DNA of 64,000 nt from Morganella morganii (GTDB lineage Bacteria > Pseudomonadota > Gammaproteobacteria > Enterobacterales > Enterobacteriaceae). A program made the translations under genes and the position numbers. The stretch is taken from contig NZ_CP069157.1 in NCBI RefSeq assembly GCF_019243775.1, positions 496,001 to 560,000 on the forward strand, read 5' to 3'. Under the pieces are notes generated by a model that was not told the DNA's origin, made no database searches, and worked only from the letters and a program-made list of their open reading frames with translations. Below are positions 7,351 to 15,857 of this stretch, piece by piece. The stretch's first letter is position 1, and the number at the start of each line of letters is the position of its first letter.

Positions 7351-10009
7351 ATGGTAATTCCGCTGAGTACCGTCTCCCGCCGGAGACTGACAGTGCTGAT
7401 TTCATTAATTCTGACCGGTATCCCGCAGGCAGCTTATCCGGATAATCAGGATGTTGAATTTAATACTGATATTCTTGATGTAAACGATAAACAGAATATT
7501 GATCTGTCCGATTTTTCCCGTGCCGGCTATATCATGCCCGGCACCTACGACTTTTTTTATCCGGGTAAATAACAGTGAGTTACCTGACAGTTATCCGGTC
7601 TCTTATATTGTGCCGCCGGATGATCCGAAAGGCAGTGCCGCCTGTTTATCCCCGGAGCTGATAGCGCAGGCCGGACTGAAACCGGAATGGGCAGAGCGCC
7701 TGCGCTGGTGGAATAACGGCAAATGTCTGGATACGGCGTCACTGCCGGGTATGTCGGTGTCACCGAAACTGGCGGACAGCGAGCTTATCCTGACACTGCC
7801 GCAGGCTTATCTGGAATACACCGCCGCTAACTGGGATCCGCCTTCCCGCTGGGATGAGGGAATTTCCGGCGTGCTGTTTGATTACAACGTGAATGCCGGT
7901 ATTAATGACCCGGCACACGGCAAACAGACACAGCAGGTCACCGGGAACGGGACCGCCGGGGCAAACCTCGGGGTCTGGCGTGTCCGTGCCGACTGGCAGG
8001 CGAATCTCCGTCACACCACCGGTTCCGGGGATCGCTCCGAACATAACTGGACATGGAGTCAGACCTATCTCTACCGGGCGATTGCCTCATTACAGGCAAA
8101 ACTGACGATGGGGGAAACCTTCTCGCGCTCGGATATTTTCGACAACTTCCGCTATATCGGGGTCAATCTGGCCACTGATGACAATATGCTGCCGCCGAAT
8201 CTGCGCGGCTATGCACCGGAAGTGACCGGCGTGGCGAAAACCAATGCCAAAATTACCGTCAGCCAGCAGGGGCGGGTGATTTATGAAACTCTGGTCGCGC
8301 CGGGGCCGTTCCGTATTCAGGATATTAATGATGCGGTCAGCGGCAAACTGGATGTCCGGGTGGAGGAGCAGGATGGCTCTGTACAGTCATTTCAGATGGA
8401 TACCGCCAGCATTCCTTACCTGACCCGTCCGGGCCGGGTGCAGTACAAACTCGCCGCCGGGCAGCCGTCCGAAATCGGCCGTCACGGGAAAGGCCCTGTC
8501 TTTGGTATGGGGGAATTCTCATGGGGGATCAGTAACGGCTGGTCATTATACGGCGGCTCCCTCGTTGCCGGGGACTATAACGCCGTTTCTCTTGGTGTTG
8601 GTCGTGATTTGATGGCCTTCGGGGCCATCTCTTTTGATGCCACCCAGTCTTTTGCCCGTCTGCCGCAGGAAGACAAACAGTATCGCGGCGGCTCATACCG
8701 CCTGAGTTATTCCAAACGGTTTGAGGAGCTGGACAGCCAGGTCACGTTCGCCGGATACCGTTTCTCCGAGCGCGACTTTATGAGCATGAATCAGTATCTG
8801 GATCGCCGCTACAGCGATAACCGCGCGGATAACAATAAAGAGCTGTACACCATCATGTTCAGCAAGCAGTTCCCGGATATCGGGCTGAGCACCTATCTGA
8901 ACTACAGCCACCAGACTTACTGGAACCGGCCGGATAACGACAACTATAACCTGTCGCTGGCGAAGTATATGGATATCGGCAGTTATAAGAACATCAATAT
9001 CAGCTTATCCGCTTACCGCAATAAATATCAGGATAAGAATGATGACGGGGTATATCTCAATATCAGCATGCCGCTGGGGGATCGCGCCACGGTCAGCTAC
9101 AACAGCATGATCAACCGTCATGGTAATTCTCATAACGTCAGTTATTACGACCGTCCGGATGATAACAACAGTTACCGCCTCGGTACTGGTCTGAGCAGCA
9201 ACGGCAAAGCCTCCGTTGACGGCTATTACATGCACTATGCTGACAGCGCGCTGGTCACCGCCAGTGCCGGACATATTGACGGGGAATATACCTCCGCATC
9301 GCTCTCGCTTCAGGGCGGGGTGACAATGACACCGCAGGGCGGGGCATTCCACCGCATCAATATGCCGGGCAGCGCCCGTCTGCTGGTGGATACCGGCGGT
9401 GTGGCGGATGTGCCGGTCAGAAGTACCGGGGCACTCAGCTATACCAACCGCTTCGGGAAAGCCGTTCTGCCGGATATGAATAATTACTTCCGCAACAGTG
9501 CCGCCATCGATATCAACAAACTACCGGAAAATGCGGAAGCACGTCGTTCTGTTCAGCAACTGACGCTGACAGAAGGCGCCATCGGCTACCGTCAGTTTGA
9601 TGTGCTGTCAGGACAAAAAGCCATGGCCGCTATCCGTCTGGCAGATGGCAGCGAGCCGCCGTTCGGCGCGGTGGTGACTTCGGCGGATAACCGCGAACTG
9701 GGGATCGTCAATGACGGCGGGCAGGTGTATCTCAGTGGCATTAACAGCGGGGATATTCTGACGCTGCGGCGCGGCAGTGAGGCTGCGTGCCGGATGACGG
9801 TGCCGGAGCTTGCGCCGGGACACGCGCTGTACACCCTGTTGCTGACCTGCGGCGCAGAGCCGCAATCCGTCCCGGAAAAACCGCAGCCGGTTGCGCTGCC
9901 GTCTTCCCCGCCGCCGGCTGACCGCCCGCAGCAGGGGAAATGGCTGAATATCACAGGCCGGGCAGACCCGGCACCTTCCACACGTAACGAAATGAGTGAT
10001 TCATTATGA
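7351..10009 (+). pseudogene. mrpC: Outer-membrane usher MrpC, frameshifted in a T7 tract (operon 1)
   Basis: An outer-membrane usher that exports and assembles the pilins. It starts with a signal peptide and the typical N-terminus (VEFNTDILD...IDLSDFSRAGYIMPGTYDF). At T7 (7552-7558) the frame ends after 73 codons, and the rest continues in another frame from an aligned point (FFIRVNNSELPDSYPV). Removing one T restores an 885-aa usher collinear with the intact 871-aa usher of operon 2: plug, barrel (FSWGISNGWSLYGG, RLSYSKRF) and C-terminal domains are all present. It is either a real phase-variable or inactivating mutation or a homopolymer sequencing error. The stop overlaps mrpD by 4 bp. Confidence 0.85.
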
Positions 10010-10764
10010 TGTCAGTTAAACAAACCCGTCTCTCTGTTCTGGCCGTTGCCGCTGTATTGCTGGCCTCAGCACAGTCGCACGCGGCTATCGCGCTGGACAG
10101 AACCCGTGTCATTTTCAACGGGGCAGAGAAATCTGTCAGCCTGAATGTCAGCAATCTGAATAAAGAGCTGCCGTACCTGGCGCAGGGATGGATTGAGGAT
10201 CAGAACGGAGAAAAAATTTCGTCACCGCTGGTGGTTTTGCCGCCGGTGCAGCGTATTGAGCCGGGTGATAAAAGTCAGGTAAAAATTCAGGCATTACCGG
10301 CGATCGCCGCACTGCCGCAGGACAGGGAAAGTGTCTTCTATTTCAATCTGCGGGAAATTCCGCCGCGCAGCAACCGGCAGAATGTCCTGCAAATCGCCCT
10401 GCAGACCCGCATCAAACTGTTTTACCGCCCGGAAGCTATCTATGCCTCACAAACGGATCTGACTAATCCGTGGCAGGAAAAAATCACCCTGACGCGCCGT
10501 GGTGATCACTATGAAGTCCATAACCCGACTGCGTATTACGTGACGATTGTGGATGCGCTCAGCGGGCTGGGCGGCAAAAGCCTGAACGGGTTCTCCCCGC
10601 TGATGGTGGCACCGAAAAGTCAGGGCACACTCGGCCTGAGTGCAGCCGCTCTCGGCAGTGCGCCGGTGCTGAGTTATATCAACGACTACGGCGGCCGCCC
10701 GCAGTTGCAGTTCAGTTGCAGCGGCGCAGAGTGCCGTGTGACAAAAACGGCTGCCGGTAACTGA
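10006..10764 (+). CDS. mrpD: Periplasmic pilus chaperone MrpD (operon 1)
   Basis: A 252-aa PapD-family chaperone, the length recalled for MrpD. Signal peptide, then AIALDRTRVIFNGAEKSVSL, the usual start of the first Ig domain; the subunit-binding edge strand and Arg are in this region. NKELPYLAQGWIED, VLPPVQRIEPG and FYFNLREIPP are family signatures, followed by TRIKLFYRP at the domain hinge. Two cysteines near the C-terminus (FSCSGAECRV) suggest a disulphide. It holds pilin subunits in an assembly-competent state and delivers them to the usher. ATG overlaps the usher stop (ATGA). Confidence 0.93.
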   Translation: MMSVKQTRLSVLAVAAVLLASAQSHAAIALDRTRVIFNGAEKSVSLNVSNLNKELPYLAQGWIEDQNGEKISSPLVVLPPVQRIEPGDKSQVKIQALPAIAALPQDRESVFYFNLREIPPRSNRQNVLQIALQTRIKLFYRPEAIYASQTDLTNPWQEKITLTRRGDHYEVHNPTAYYVTIVDALSGLGGKSLNGFSPLMVAPKSQGTLGLSAAALGSAPVLSYINDYGGRPQLQFSCSGAECRVTKTAAGN

Positions 10765-10782
10765 ACAGACAGGGGATAAACC

Positions 10783-11319
10783 ATGGATGAGCGGATCAGA
10801 AAACAGCGTTTCCTCCGGCGGATACTGGCGGTTGTGCTCTGTATCTCAGCGGGAAGTGCTGCGGCACTGCCGGAGCGGGTGGCCGGTATCCGGGGCGTGC
10901 CCGGGATCACCTATGTCACTATCCGCGGCAATGTGATTGCGCCGCCGCCGTGTGTCATCAACAACGGCAATACCATTCTGGTGGATTTCGGGGAGGTGAT
11001 GAGCACCCGCATTGACGGCCAGCGCTACAAACAGCCGGTTAATTACACGGCGGAGTGCACAAAGATGCCGACCAATGCCATGACGCTGGCTATCACCGGC
11101 AATACCGCCGGGTTTGATGCCGGATTATTACAGACTGAAATTGCCGGGCTGGGGGTGCGCATGCTTTATCAGGGACGGCAGCTCAATCCCGGTGAAAAAG
11201 TGAAATTTACTTATCCGGTCTTCCCGGCGCTGGAAGCGGTGCCTGTCCGCGATATGACGGCGGTGCTGACCGGCGGGGATTTCTCGGCGGTGGCAACACT
11301 GGAACTGGATTATCAGTAA
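10783..11319 (+). CDS. mrpE: Minor fimbrial subunit, MrpE-like (operon 1)
   Basis: A 178-aa pilin-family protein with a signal peptide (MDERIRKQRFLRRILAVVLCISAGSAAA) and paired cysteines (PPPCVINN, TAECTK). LVDFGEVMSTRIDGQ and a C-terminal donor strand ending ATLELDYQ resemble PapF/PapK-type adaptors. It lies 18 bp after mrpD in the order found in P. mirabilis mrp, from which the symbol is taken. Probably part of the tip fibrillum. Confidence 0.78.
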   Translation: MDERIRKQRFLRRILAVVLCISAGSAAALPERVAGIRGVPGITYVTIRGNVIAPPPCVINNGNTILVDFGEVMSTRIDGQRYKQPVNYTAECTKMPTNAMTLAITGNTAGFDAGLLQTEIAGLGVRMLYQGRQLNPGEKVKFTYPVFPALEAVPVRDMTAVLTGGDFSAVATLELDYQ

Positions 11320-11330
11320 GGAGCCAGACC

Positions 11331-11813
11331 ATGGCAATACATTACCGGCGGTTACTGATGCTGCTGCTGTGTGCCGCAGCGGGCAGCGCAGCCGCCCCGA
11401 ACATGAAGCTGTTTGGCACGCTGCTGGTGCCGCCTGCCTGCACAATCAGTGATAACGGCGTGATCGATGTGTTTTTCGGTGACAACGTCGGCGTGCATAA
11501 AGTGGATGGCGTCAATTACACCCGGGCGGTCAATTACACCCTGGTGTGTGAGGACAATATTAAAGGCTGGGATCTGGGATTGTCGGTTACCGGTCCGGTC
11601 AGCGGGTTTGATGATGCGGCCTTACAGACCAATATTCCCGACCTGGCGATTCACCTGACACAAAACGGAAAGCCCTTCACGCTCAACAAACGCATTGCGG
11701 TATCACCGGATAACCCGCCGGTGATTCAGGCGGTGCCGGTAAAACGGCCGGGCAGCACACTGCCGGAAGGTGCATTTGATGTGACCGCTACACTGCTGGC
11801 GGAATATCAGTAG
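11331..11813 (+). CDS. mrpF: Minor fimbrial subunit, MrpF-like (operon 1)
   Basis: A 160-aa secreted pilin-like protein. The signal peptide (MAIHYRRLLMLLLCAAAGSAA) is followed by KLFGTLLVPPACTISDNGVIDVFFGDNVG, the pattern of tip adaptor subunits. Its second Cys is in YTLVCEDN and its end is VTATLLAEYQ. It is related to the preceding subunit, sharing the (V/L)DFG-type strand and the YTRAVNYT-like segment, consistent with an old tandem duplication. The symbol follows gene order. Confidence 0.76.
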   Translation: MAIHYRRLLMLLLCAAAGSAAAPNMKLFGTLLVPPACTISDNGVIDVFFGDNVGVHKVDGVNYTRAVNYTLVCEDNIKGWDLGLSVTGPVSGFDDAALQTNIPDLAIHLTQNGKPFTLNKRIAVSPDNPPVIQAVPVKRPGSTLPEGAFDVTATLLAEYQ

Positions 11814-11823
11814 GAGCAATGCA

Positions 11824-12369
11824 ATGAATGAAACAATAAGGCGCTTTTTTATCAGTACCTGCGGTGTATTTCTGTTATCACTGCCGGGGGCGGATGCCGG
11901 GGCGGTTCCTGACAACCTGTATTTTCACGGTACGCTGGTGGATGAACCCTGCACGATACATCCGGGGGATGAAACCGTGGAACTGCCGTTCGGCAATATT
12001 CCTGATAAAAACCTGTACGCCTATCAGCGGACACCCTCAAAGGATTTCCGGATCCGGCTCTCGGAGTGTGACACCTCTATCGGCAGGCGGGTGACAGTGA
12101 TGTTTGCCGGGGATGAGAATCCGTTTATCAGCGGTGCGCTGGCGATAAGTCCGGGCAGTCAGGCGGAAGGCATTGCAGTCGGGCTGGAAAATGCGGACGG
12201 CACGGCGCTGGCGGTCAATGAGGTGTCACCGCAGATCACGCTGAATGACGGACTGACGCTGCTGAACTTCCGCGCCTATGTGCAGGGAGAGCCGGATGCG
12301 CTGGCAAATAAAACCATTAAACGCGGGCCGTTCAGTGCCATTGCGACATTTCATCTCAATTATGACTGA
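11824..12369 (+). CDS. mrpG: Minor fimbrial subunit, MrpG-like (operon 1)
   Basis: A 181-aa pilin-family protein with a signal peptide ending GADAGA. Its body begins YFHGTLVDEPCTIHPGDETVELPFGNI, and the second Cys is in RLSECDTSIG. It ends IATFHLNYD, the donor-strand pattern. The protein at 19257-19781 in operon 2 is its closest relative in the window (shared EPC, LPFG, CDTT/SIG and RAYVQ/QGYVQ segments). It is assigned MrpG by position; it may connect the rod to the tip. Confidence 0.76.
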   Translation: MNETIRRFFISTCGVFLLSLPGADAGAVPDNLYFHGTLVDEPCTIHPGDETVELPFGNIPDKNLYAYQRTPSKDFRIRLSECDTSIGRRVTVMFAGDENPFISGALAISPGSQAEGIAVGLENADGTALAVNEVSPQITLNDGLTLLNFRAYVQGEPDALANKTIKRGPFSAIATFHLNYD

Positions 12370-12388
12370 CGGGTAACTGAGGCTCGCT

Positions 12389-13207
12389 ATGAACAGATTT
12401 ATGAAAATAATTGCGGCGCTCGCGCTGCTCTGGTCCGCTTCGGCGGGGGCATCGATTTTCTCTTATATCACCGAATCCTCGGGGACACCATCGAATGCCA
12501 TTTACACCTATATTATCGAGCGCTGGGATCCGGAAGATCCTTCGGCTCCCAATCCCTGCTACGGCTGGTCTGTCTGCTGGATCAATATCAACCACAAACA
12601 CGATGTTGACGGTTCACCGGGCTCTTCCACCAAATCGATTGTCCGTGTGGAAAAGCTGAGAACACTGGCGGAAGTGCGGGATGCGGTTCTGAACAATATC
12701 TCGCTGCCGTATAACGGCACAGCGAAGCATGTCGGCCCGGCGCTGAATTCCAATCAGGAATGTGTGGGGCTGTTTTATGAATCTGAATCAGGCGGCTGGT
12801 CGAAAAACGGACGTCTGCTGCCCGGTTCACTCTGTGGTATCGCCCCGCCGCCGGTGGGCGCCTGTGAGGTCACCAGCGGCTCTGTGATCCTGGATTACGG
12901 GGATATTGATGAAGTCAGTCTGCCGGATGCGGCGCGTAATAAAAGCATCACTGTCACCTGTAATCTGGATATGAATATCCTTGTGATCGCCTCCGGCTCA
13001 GACAGCGGCCGTGTCCCGCTGCGGCCGGATAACAGCCTGTACGCGGATCTTTATCTCAACGGCAATCCGGGAGAGCAGGGGGCACCCATTCATGTCCCGG
13101 CCGGTGGTGCGACTCAGGTGGATGTGAAATCGGTGCTGAAAGTGAACGGGCGGGTTGCGCCGGGCGCTTTCGAAGGTTCCGGCTCCATCATTCTTGTTAT
13201 GCCGTAA
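12389..13207 (+). CDS. mrpH: Tip adhesin MrpH with Zn-binding His triad (operon 1)
   Basis: A 272-aa two-domain adhesin. After the signal peptide (MNRFMKIIAALALLWSASAGA) comes a receptor-binding domain, then a pilin domain from about residue 155 (ACEVTSGSVILDYGDID). In P. mirabilis MrpH, zinc is held by His72, His74 and His117. Here His69, His71 (NINHKHDVDG) and His114 (AKHVGP) keep the same spacing, so metal-dependent adhesion is probably conserved. Four cysteines in the first domain (PCYGWSVCW, NQECV, SLCG) suggest two disulphides. The gene ends operon 1's structural part. Confidence 0.88.
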   Translation: MNRFMKIIAALALLWSASAGASIFSYITESSGTPSNAIYTYIIERWDPEDPSAPNPCYGWSVCWININHKHDVDGSPGSSTKSIVRVEKLRTLAEVRDAVLNNISLPYNGTAKHVGPALNSNQECVGLFYESESGGWSKNGRLLPGSLCGIAPPPVGACEVTSGSVILDYGDIDEVSLPDAARNKSITVTCNLDMNILVIASGSDSGRVPLRPDNSLYADLYLNGNPGEQGAPIHVPAGGATQVDVKSVLKVNGRVAPGAFEGSGSIILVMP

Positions 13208-13220
13208 TTTCTTATTTTCT

Positions 13221-13254
13221 CTCACAGTGCTGCGGAAACCTGCAGCACTGTGAG
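13221..13254 (+). promoter_or_regulatory. Long hairpin between mrpH and the mrpJ-type regulator
   Basis: Perfect 13-bp arms (CTCACAGTGCTGC and its complement) surround an 8-nt loop in the 66-bp gap. No T-run follows on either strand, so it is not a standard terminator. It could stabilise the structural-gene mRNA or partly insulate the regulator genes. Confidence 0.6.
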
Positions 13255-13273
13255 CCCGGAGTGAGACTGAAAT

Positions 13274-13633
13274 ATGATTACAGAAGATACTGATTTAACC
13301 GTTAATAAATCTGTCGGCTACCGGATCTTCCGCAAGCGGAAAGAGCTGGGCTGGTCCGGCAGCCGCCTGGCCGATCATCTCGGGATCAGCCAGCAGCAGT
13401 TCTCGCGCTATGAGCGCGGATGCAGTCAGATTAATGTCAGCCTGCTGGTCAGGGCGGCAGAAGTGTTACAGACACCGGTCAGCTGGTTTTTCGCTGACTG
13501 TCCGGAAGCGCGTTCATACCGGGAGTGCTTCCGGGGAAAAGCGGATATTTATACGGCGGAATCTGTTCCGGAGTATGGATTATCCGCACCCTCCCGGTAC
13601 AAAAGGAAACCGGATGAAGGAAAACAGACGTAA
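13274..13633 (+). CDS. mrpJ: MrpJ-type HTH regulator (operon 1)
   Basis: A 119-aa XRE/SinR-like DNA-binding protein. Its helix-turn-helix covers residues about 18-70 and contains the MrpJ-family recognition segment ISQQQFSRYERG. In Proteus, MrpJ represses flagellar genes when fimbriae are made and affects the mrp switch; the same role is inferred. It follows the hairpin and overlaps the next gene, a recombinase, by 20 bp, so the two are probably co-translated. Two relatives lie at 22781-23110 (intact) and 30086-30425 (frameshifted). Confidence 0.85.
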   Translation: MITEDTDLTVNKSVGYRIFRKRKELGWSGSRLADHLGISQQQFSRYERGCSQINVSLLVRAAEVLQTPVSWFFADCPEARSYRECFRGKADIYTAESVPEYGLSAPSRYKRKPDEGKQT

Positions 13634-14174
13634 ACACCTGATGCAGTCTGAGGTGGAAAAAATGATGACAGCGGCGGAAAACGGCCGTGATCCGGAGCGG
13701 AATACCTGCCTGCTGTGGATGTGTTTTATCCACGGCTTCCGCGTCAGTGAACTGGGACAACTGAGCTTATCGGACATGGATGTTGCTGCCGATAACCTTT
13801 ATATAAAGCGGCTGAAAAACGGCCTTTCCACCACCCACCCTCTGAGCGGCACAGAAAAAGCCTTACTCACCCGCTGGCTTAACTGCCGCACCCGTTATCC
13901 CCGCGCTGCTGAAAATCACTGGTTGTTTTTATCTCATAAAGGCGGACATCTTTCCCGCTCCCGTATTTACCGGATATTAAAAGAGCTGGGGGAAATGGCC
14001 GGGCTGCCGGTGGCGGTTCATCCGCATATGCTGCGTCATGCCTGCGGTTATGCACTGGCAGATAAAGGGGCAGACACCAGGCTGATTCAGGATTATCTCG
14101 GACACCGCAACATTCAGCATACTGTGCTGTACACCGCAGCAAATTCGGGGCGCTTTCGCGGGCTATGGGACTAG
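13614..14174 (+). CDS. Fimbrial switch recombinase 2 (FimB/FimE type)
   Basis: A 186-aa tyrosine recombinase. The ATG at 13614 is preferred because AAAAGGAAA lies just upstream and the protein then matches its paralogues in length. Catalytic residues: Arg in HGFRVSEL, Lys in KRLKNG, HPHMLRH, GHRN and Tyr in HTVLYTAAN. Unlike recombinase 1 it points toward its presumed switch and sits in the operon 1 transcript, starting inside the MrpJ-type gene. Expression of operon 1 could therefore raise the recombinase acting on operon 2's switch. Confidence 0.9.
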   Translation: MKENRRKHLMQSEVEKMMTAAENGRDPERNTCLLWMCFIHGFRVSELGQLSLSDMDVAADNLYIKRLKNGLSTTHPLSGTEKALLTRWLNCRTRYPRAAENHWLFLSHKGGHLSRSRIYRILKELGEMAGLPVAVHPHMLRHACGYALADKGADTRLIQDYLGHRNIQHTVLYTAANSGRFRGLWD

Positions 14175-14187
14175 AATAATGTAACAT

Positions 14188-14529
14188 AATAAACCAAAGT
14201 GTCGCTATATTATTTGTTGTCTGTTTAATGGGCAATATTTAAATTTAAAATACATCAAAATAAGTTCATAGTTCCGTCAAAACCTCTGTAAGTCTGTTTT
14301 TTAATCAAAAATAGTTTATTTTTTAAGTAAAAAATGCCCGTTTTTTATCCTGTGCGGAATTTTCTTAACGATTCGTGCTGGCCGGTTCTGATATAAAATT
14401 GCAATATCCCGTCTTTTTTCCGGCCCGTTTCACCTTCCTTTCTTTTTGGTCTCTGCCAAATCAATTTTTGCCATCCGGTAAATTTATACATTTCAGCGTG
14501 ATACGTAAAACGCAACATTTTGGTTTATT
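14188..14529. repeat. Probable invertible element upstream of fimbrial operon 2
   Basis: AATAAACCAAAGTGT (14188-14202) and the inverted ACATTTTGGTTTATT (14515-14529) match at 14 of 15 positions, and weaker pairing extends outward. They enclose an AT-rich segment between recombinase 2 and the second major subunit gene. A further AATAAACC copy lies at 14583-14590. I could not find a strong promoter, so the orientation is undetermined; an extended -10-like TGATATAAA at 14389-14397 is the best rightward candidate. The 14530-14739 remainder is leader without a supported gene. Confidence 0.65.
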
Positions 14530-14739
14530 TCGTTGCGTCACGGGGATGAAAAGTAGCCGTCCGGAACGGGCGCTGATGACGAAATAAACCGGATAACCGG
14601 GCGGATCATAAATCCGCTGGCGGTGAAACGGTGCAGGCAGTTCCGGAACTGCATCAAAAACGCACAAAAGCAAAACGTTGCTTATATATGCCTTATGTCG
14701 GCATTTTTATCTAAAAACGAGCAGATCAGGAATTTTGAT

Positions 14740-15279
14740 ATGAGTATGAAAAAAGTGGTTCTCGCACTGGCAGTTTCTTCCGCAATGGCAATGACTGCAC
14801 AGGCAGCAAATCAGGGCGGCGGCAAAATCAACTTCAATGGTGAAGTGATTGATGCGGCGTGTTCTATCGATGCAAACAGCCTGAAACAGACTGTTGAACT
14901 GGGCAGCGTGGCTAAAGTGCAACTGGCGAAGGGCGGTAAATCTACTCCGGTTGATTTCACCATTCAGTTACACAACTGCGATATCACCGACAAAACCACC
15001 ACAACAGTCACCTTTAAAGGTGTTGCAGGCGGCGCTGCGGCAGACGGTCTGGATAAAGCCTTTGGGGTCAGCGGCCCGGCGACCGGTGCAATGGGTGTGG
15101 TCGTGACGGATGCGGGCGGTAAAGTGATCGCTCCGGGGGCAGCATCATCCGCATTTACCTTAAACGAGGGTGATAACACGCTGAACTTTAAGGCGTATAT
15201 GCAGGGTGCAACAACGGCTGTCACCGTTGCACCGGGTGCTTTCACCGCAACAGCCGACTTCCTGATGGACTATCAGTAA
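14740..15279 (+). CDS. Major fimbrial subunit (operon 2)
   Basis: A 179-aa MrpA-like pilin. The ATG at 14740 (AGG 9 bp upstream) gives a proper signal peptide (MSMKKVVLALAVSSAMAMTAQA); longer in-frame starts add an implausible N-terminus. Features: GKINFNGEVIDAACSID, LHNCDITD and the C-terminal strand ADFLMDYQ. It is a paralogue of the operon 1 subunit with a different surface sequence, so the two operons would make antigenically distinct fibres. Expression probably depends on the element at 14188-14529. Confidence 0.9.
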   Translation: MSMKKVVLALAVSSAMAMTAQAANQGGGKINFNGEVIDAACSIDANSLKQTVELGSVAKVQLAKGGKSTPVDFTIQLHNCDITDKTTTTVTFKGVAGGAAADGLDKAFGVSGPATGAMGVVVTDAGGKVIAPGAASSAFTLNEGDNTLNFKAYMQGATTAVTVAPGAFTATADFLMDYQ

Positions 15280-15298
15280 TCGGGGTCAGTGTACTTTA

Positions 15299-15322
15299 CC
15301 CGTACCGGATATCCGGTACGGG
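15299..15322 (+). promoter_or_regulatory. 24-bp perfect palindrome between the operon 2 major subunit and its neighbour
   Basis: CCCGTACCGGAT followed by ATCCGGTACGGG forms a perfect hairpin 20 bp after the major subunit stop. There is no T-run. Its place matches the hairpin at 6710-6737, which suggests a conserved role in mRNA stability or attenuation. Confidence 0.65.
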
Positions 15323-15341
15323 GATCCGGCGGAGAGCAAGC

Positions 15342-15857
15342 GTGAAGTCAAACATACTCAGTACCGGACTGCTGGCAGTCTGCCTGACTGCTTATGCGGC
15401 AGAGGGTGAACGGCAGACCGGGCAGGTCTGGTTACAGGGATTTGTTCTGGACTCCTCCTGCACTATCAATATGCAGGATAAATATCAACGGATTGAAATA
15501 CCGCAAGTTGCCGCCACCGCATTATATCAGCGCGGATACAGTCCGGCCTTTGCCTTTGCTGTCCGGCTGGAAAACTGTCTGTTGTCAGCGGATGACAAAA
15601 ATCTGCGGATAACCTTTACCGGACCTTCGGACAGCAACGGATTGTTTGCAGTCAGCGGGGAGGCAGAAGGTGTCGGGATTCAGCTCAGCCGGGAAGAGGG
15701 TTCGGTGATCATACCGGGAAAAGCTGTGGCACTCCCGGATATACCACAGACAAAAAATATCACACTGAACTACCGGTTACGGCTGATTGCTGATCGCAAA
15801 TCACTGAAAACAGGGGCATACCGGTCGACTGTTAATTTCAACCTGGATTATTTGTGA
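15342..15857 (+). CDS. Minor fimbrial subunit, MrpB-like (operon 2)
   Basis: A 171-aa pilin-family protein starting at GTG or ATG-like context after GGAGAGCAAGC: the codon at 15342 is GTG... read as Met with a short signal peptide (ILSTGLLAVCLTAYA). Cysteines in DSSCTIN and LENCLLS and the final strand STVNFNLDYL match operon 1 MrpB (for instance the shared GFVLDSSCTI/GTILEPVCTI layout and KTGAYRSTVNF/QSGYYRATVGF). The stop overlaps the usher start region (TGATG). Confidence 0.82.
   Translation: MKSNILSTGLLAVCLTAYAAEGERQTGQVWLQGFVLDSSCTINMQDKYQRIEIPQVAATALYQRGYSPAFAFAVRLENCLLSADDKNLRITFTGPSDSNGLFAVSGEAEGVGIQLSREEGSVIIPGKAVALPDIPQTKNITLNYRLRLIADRKSLKTGAYRSTVNFNLDYL

Noticed and set aside
7499..7600. 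Usher frameshift as programmed ribosomal frameshifting
   Set aside because: Restoring the frame needs a +1 shift on a T-run and there is no stimulatory stop or hairpin. The intact paralogue has no such site. Mutation, slippage or error is simpler.
14623..14739. N-terminal extension of the operon 2 major subunit
   Set aside because: It would place a polar stretch before a perfect signal peptide; the ATG at 14740 has a ribosome site and matches the paralogue.
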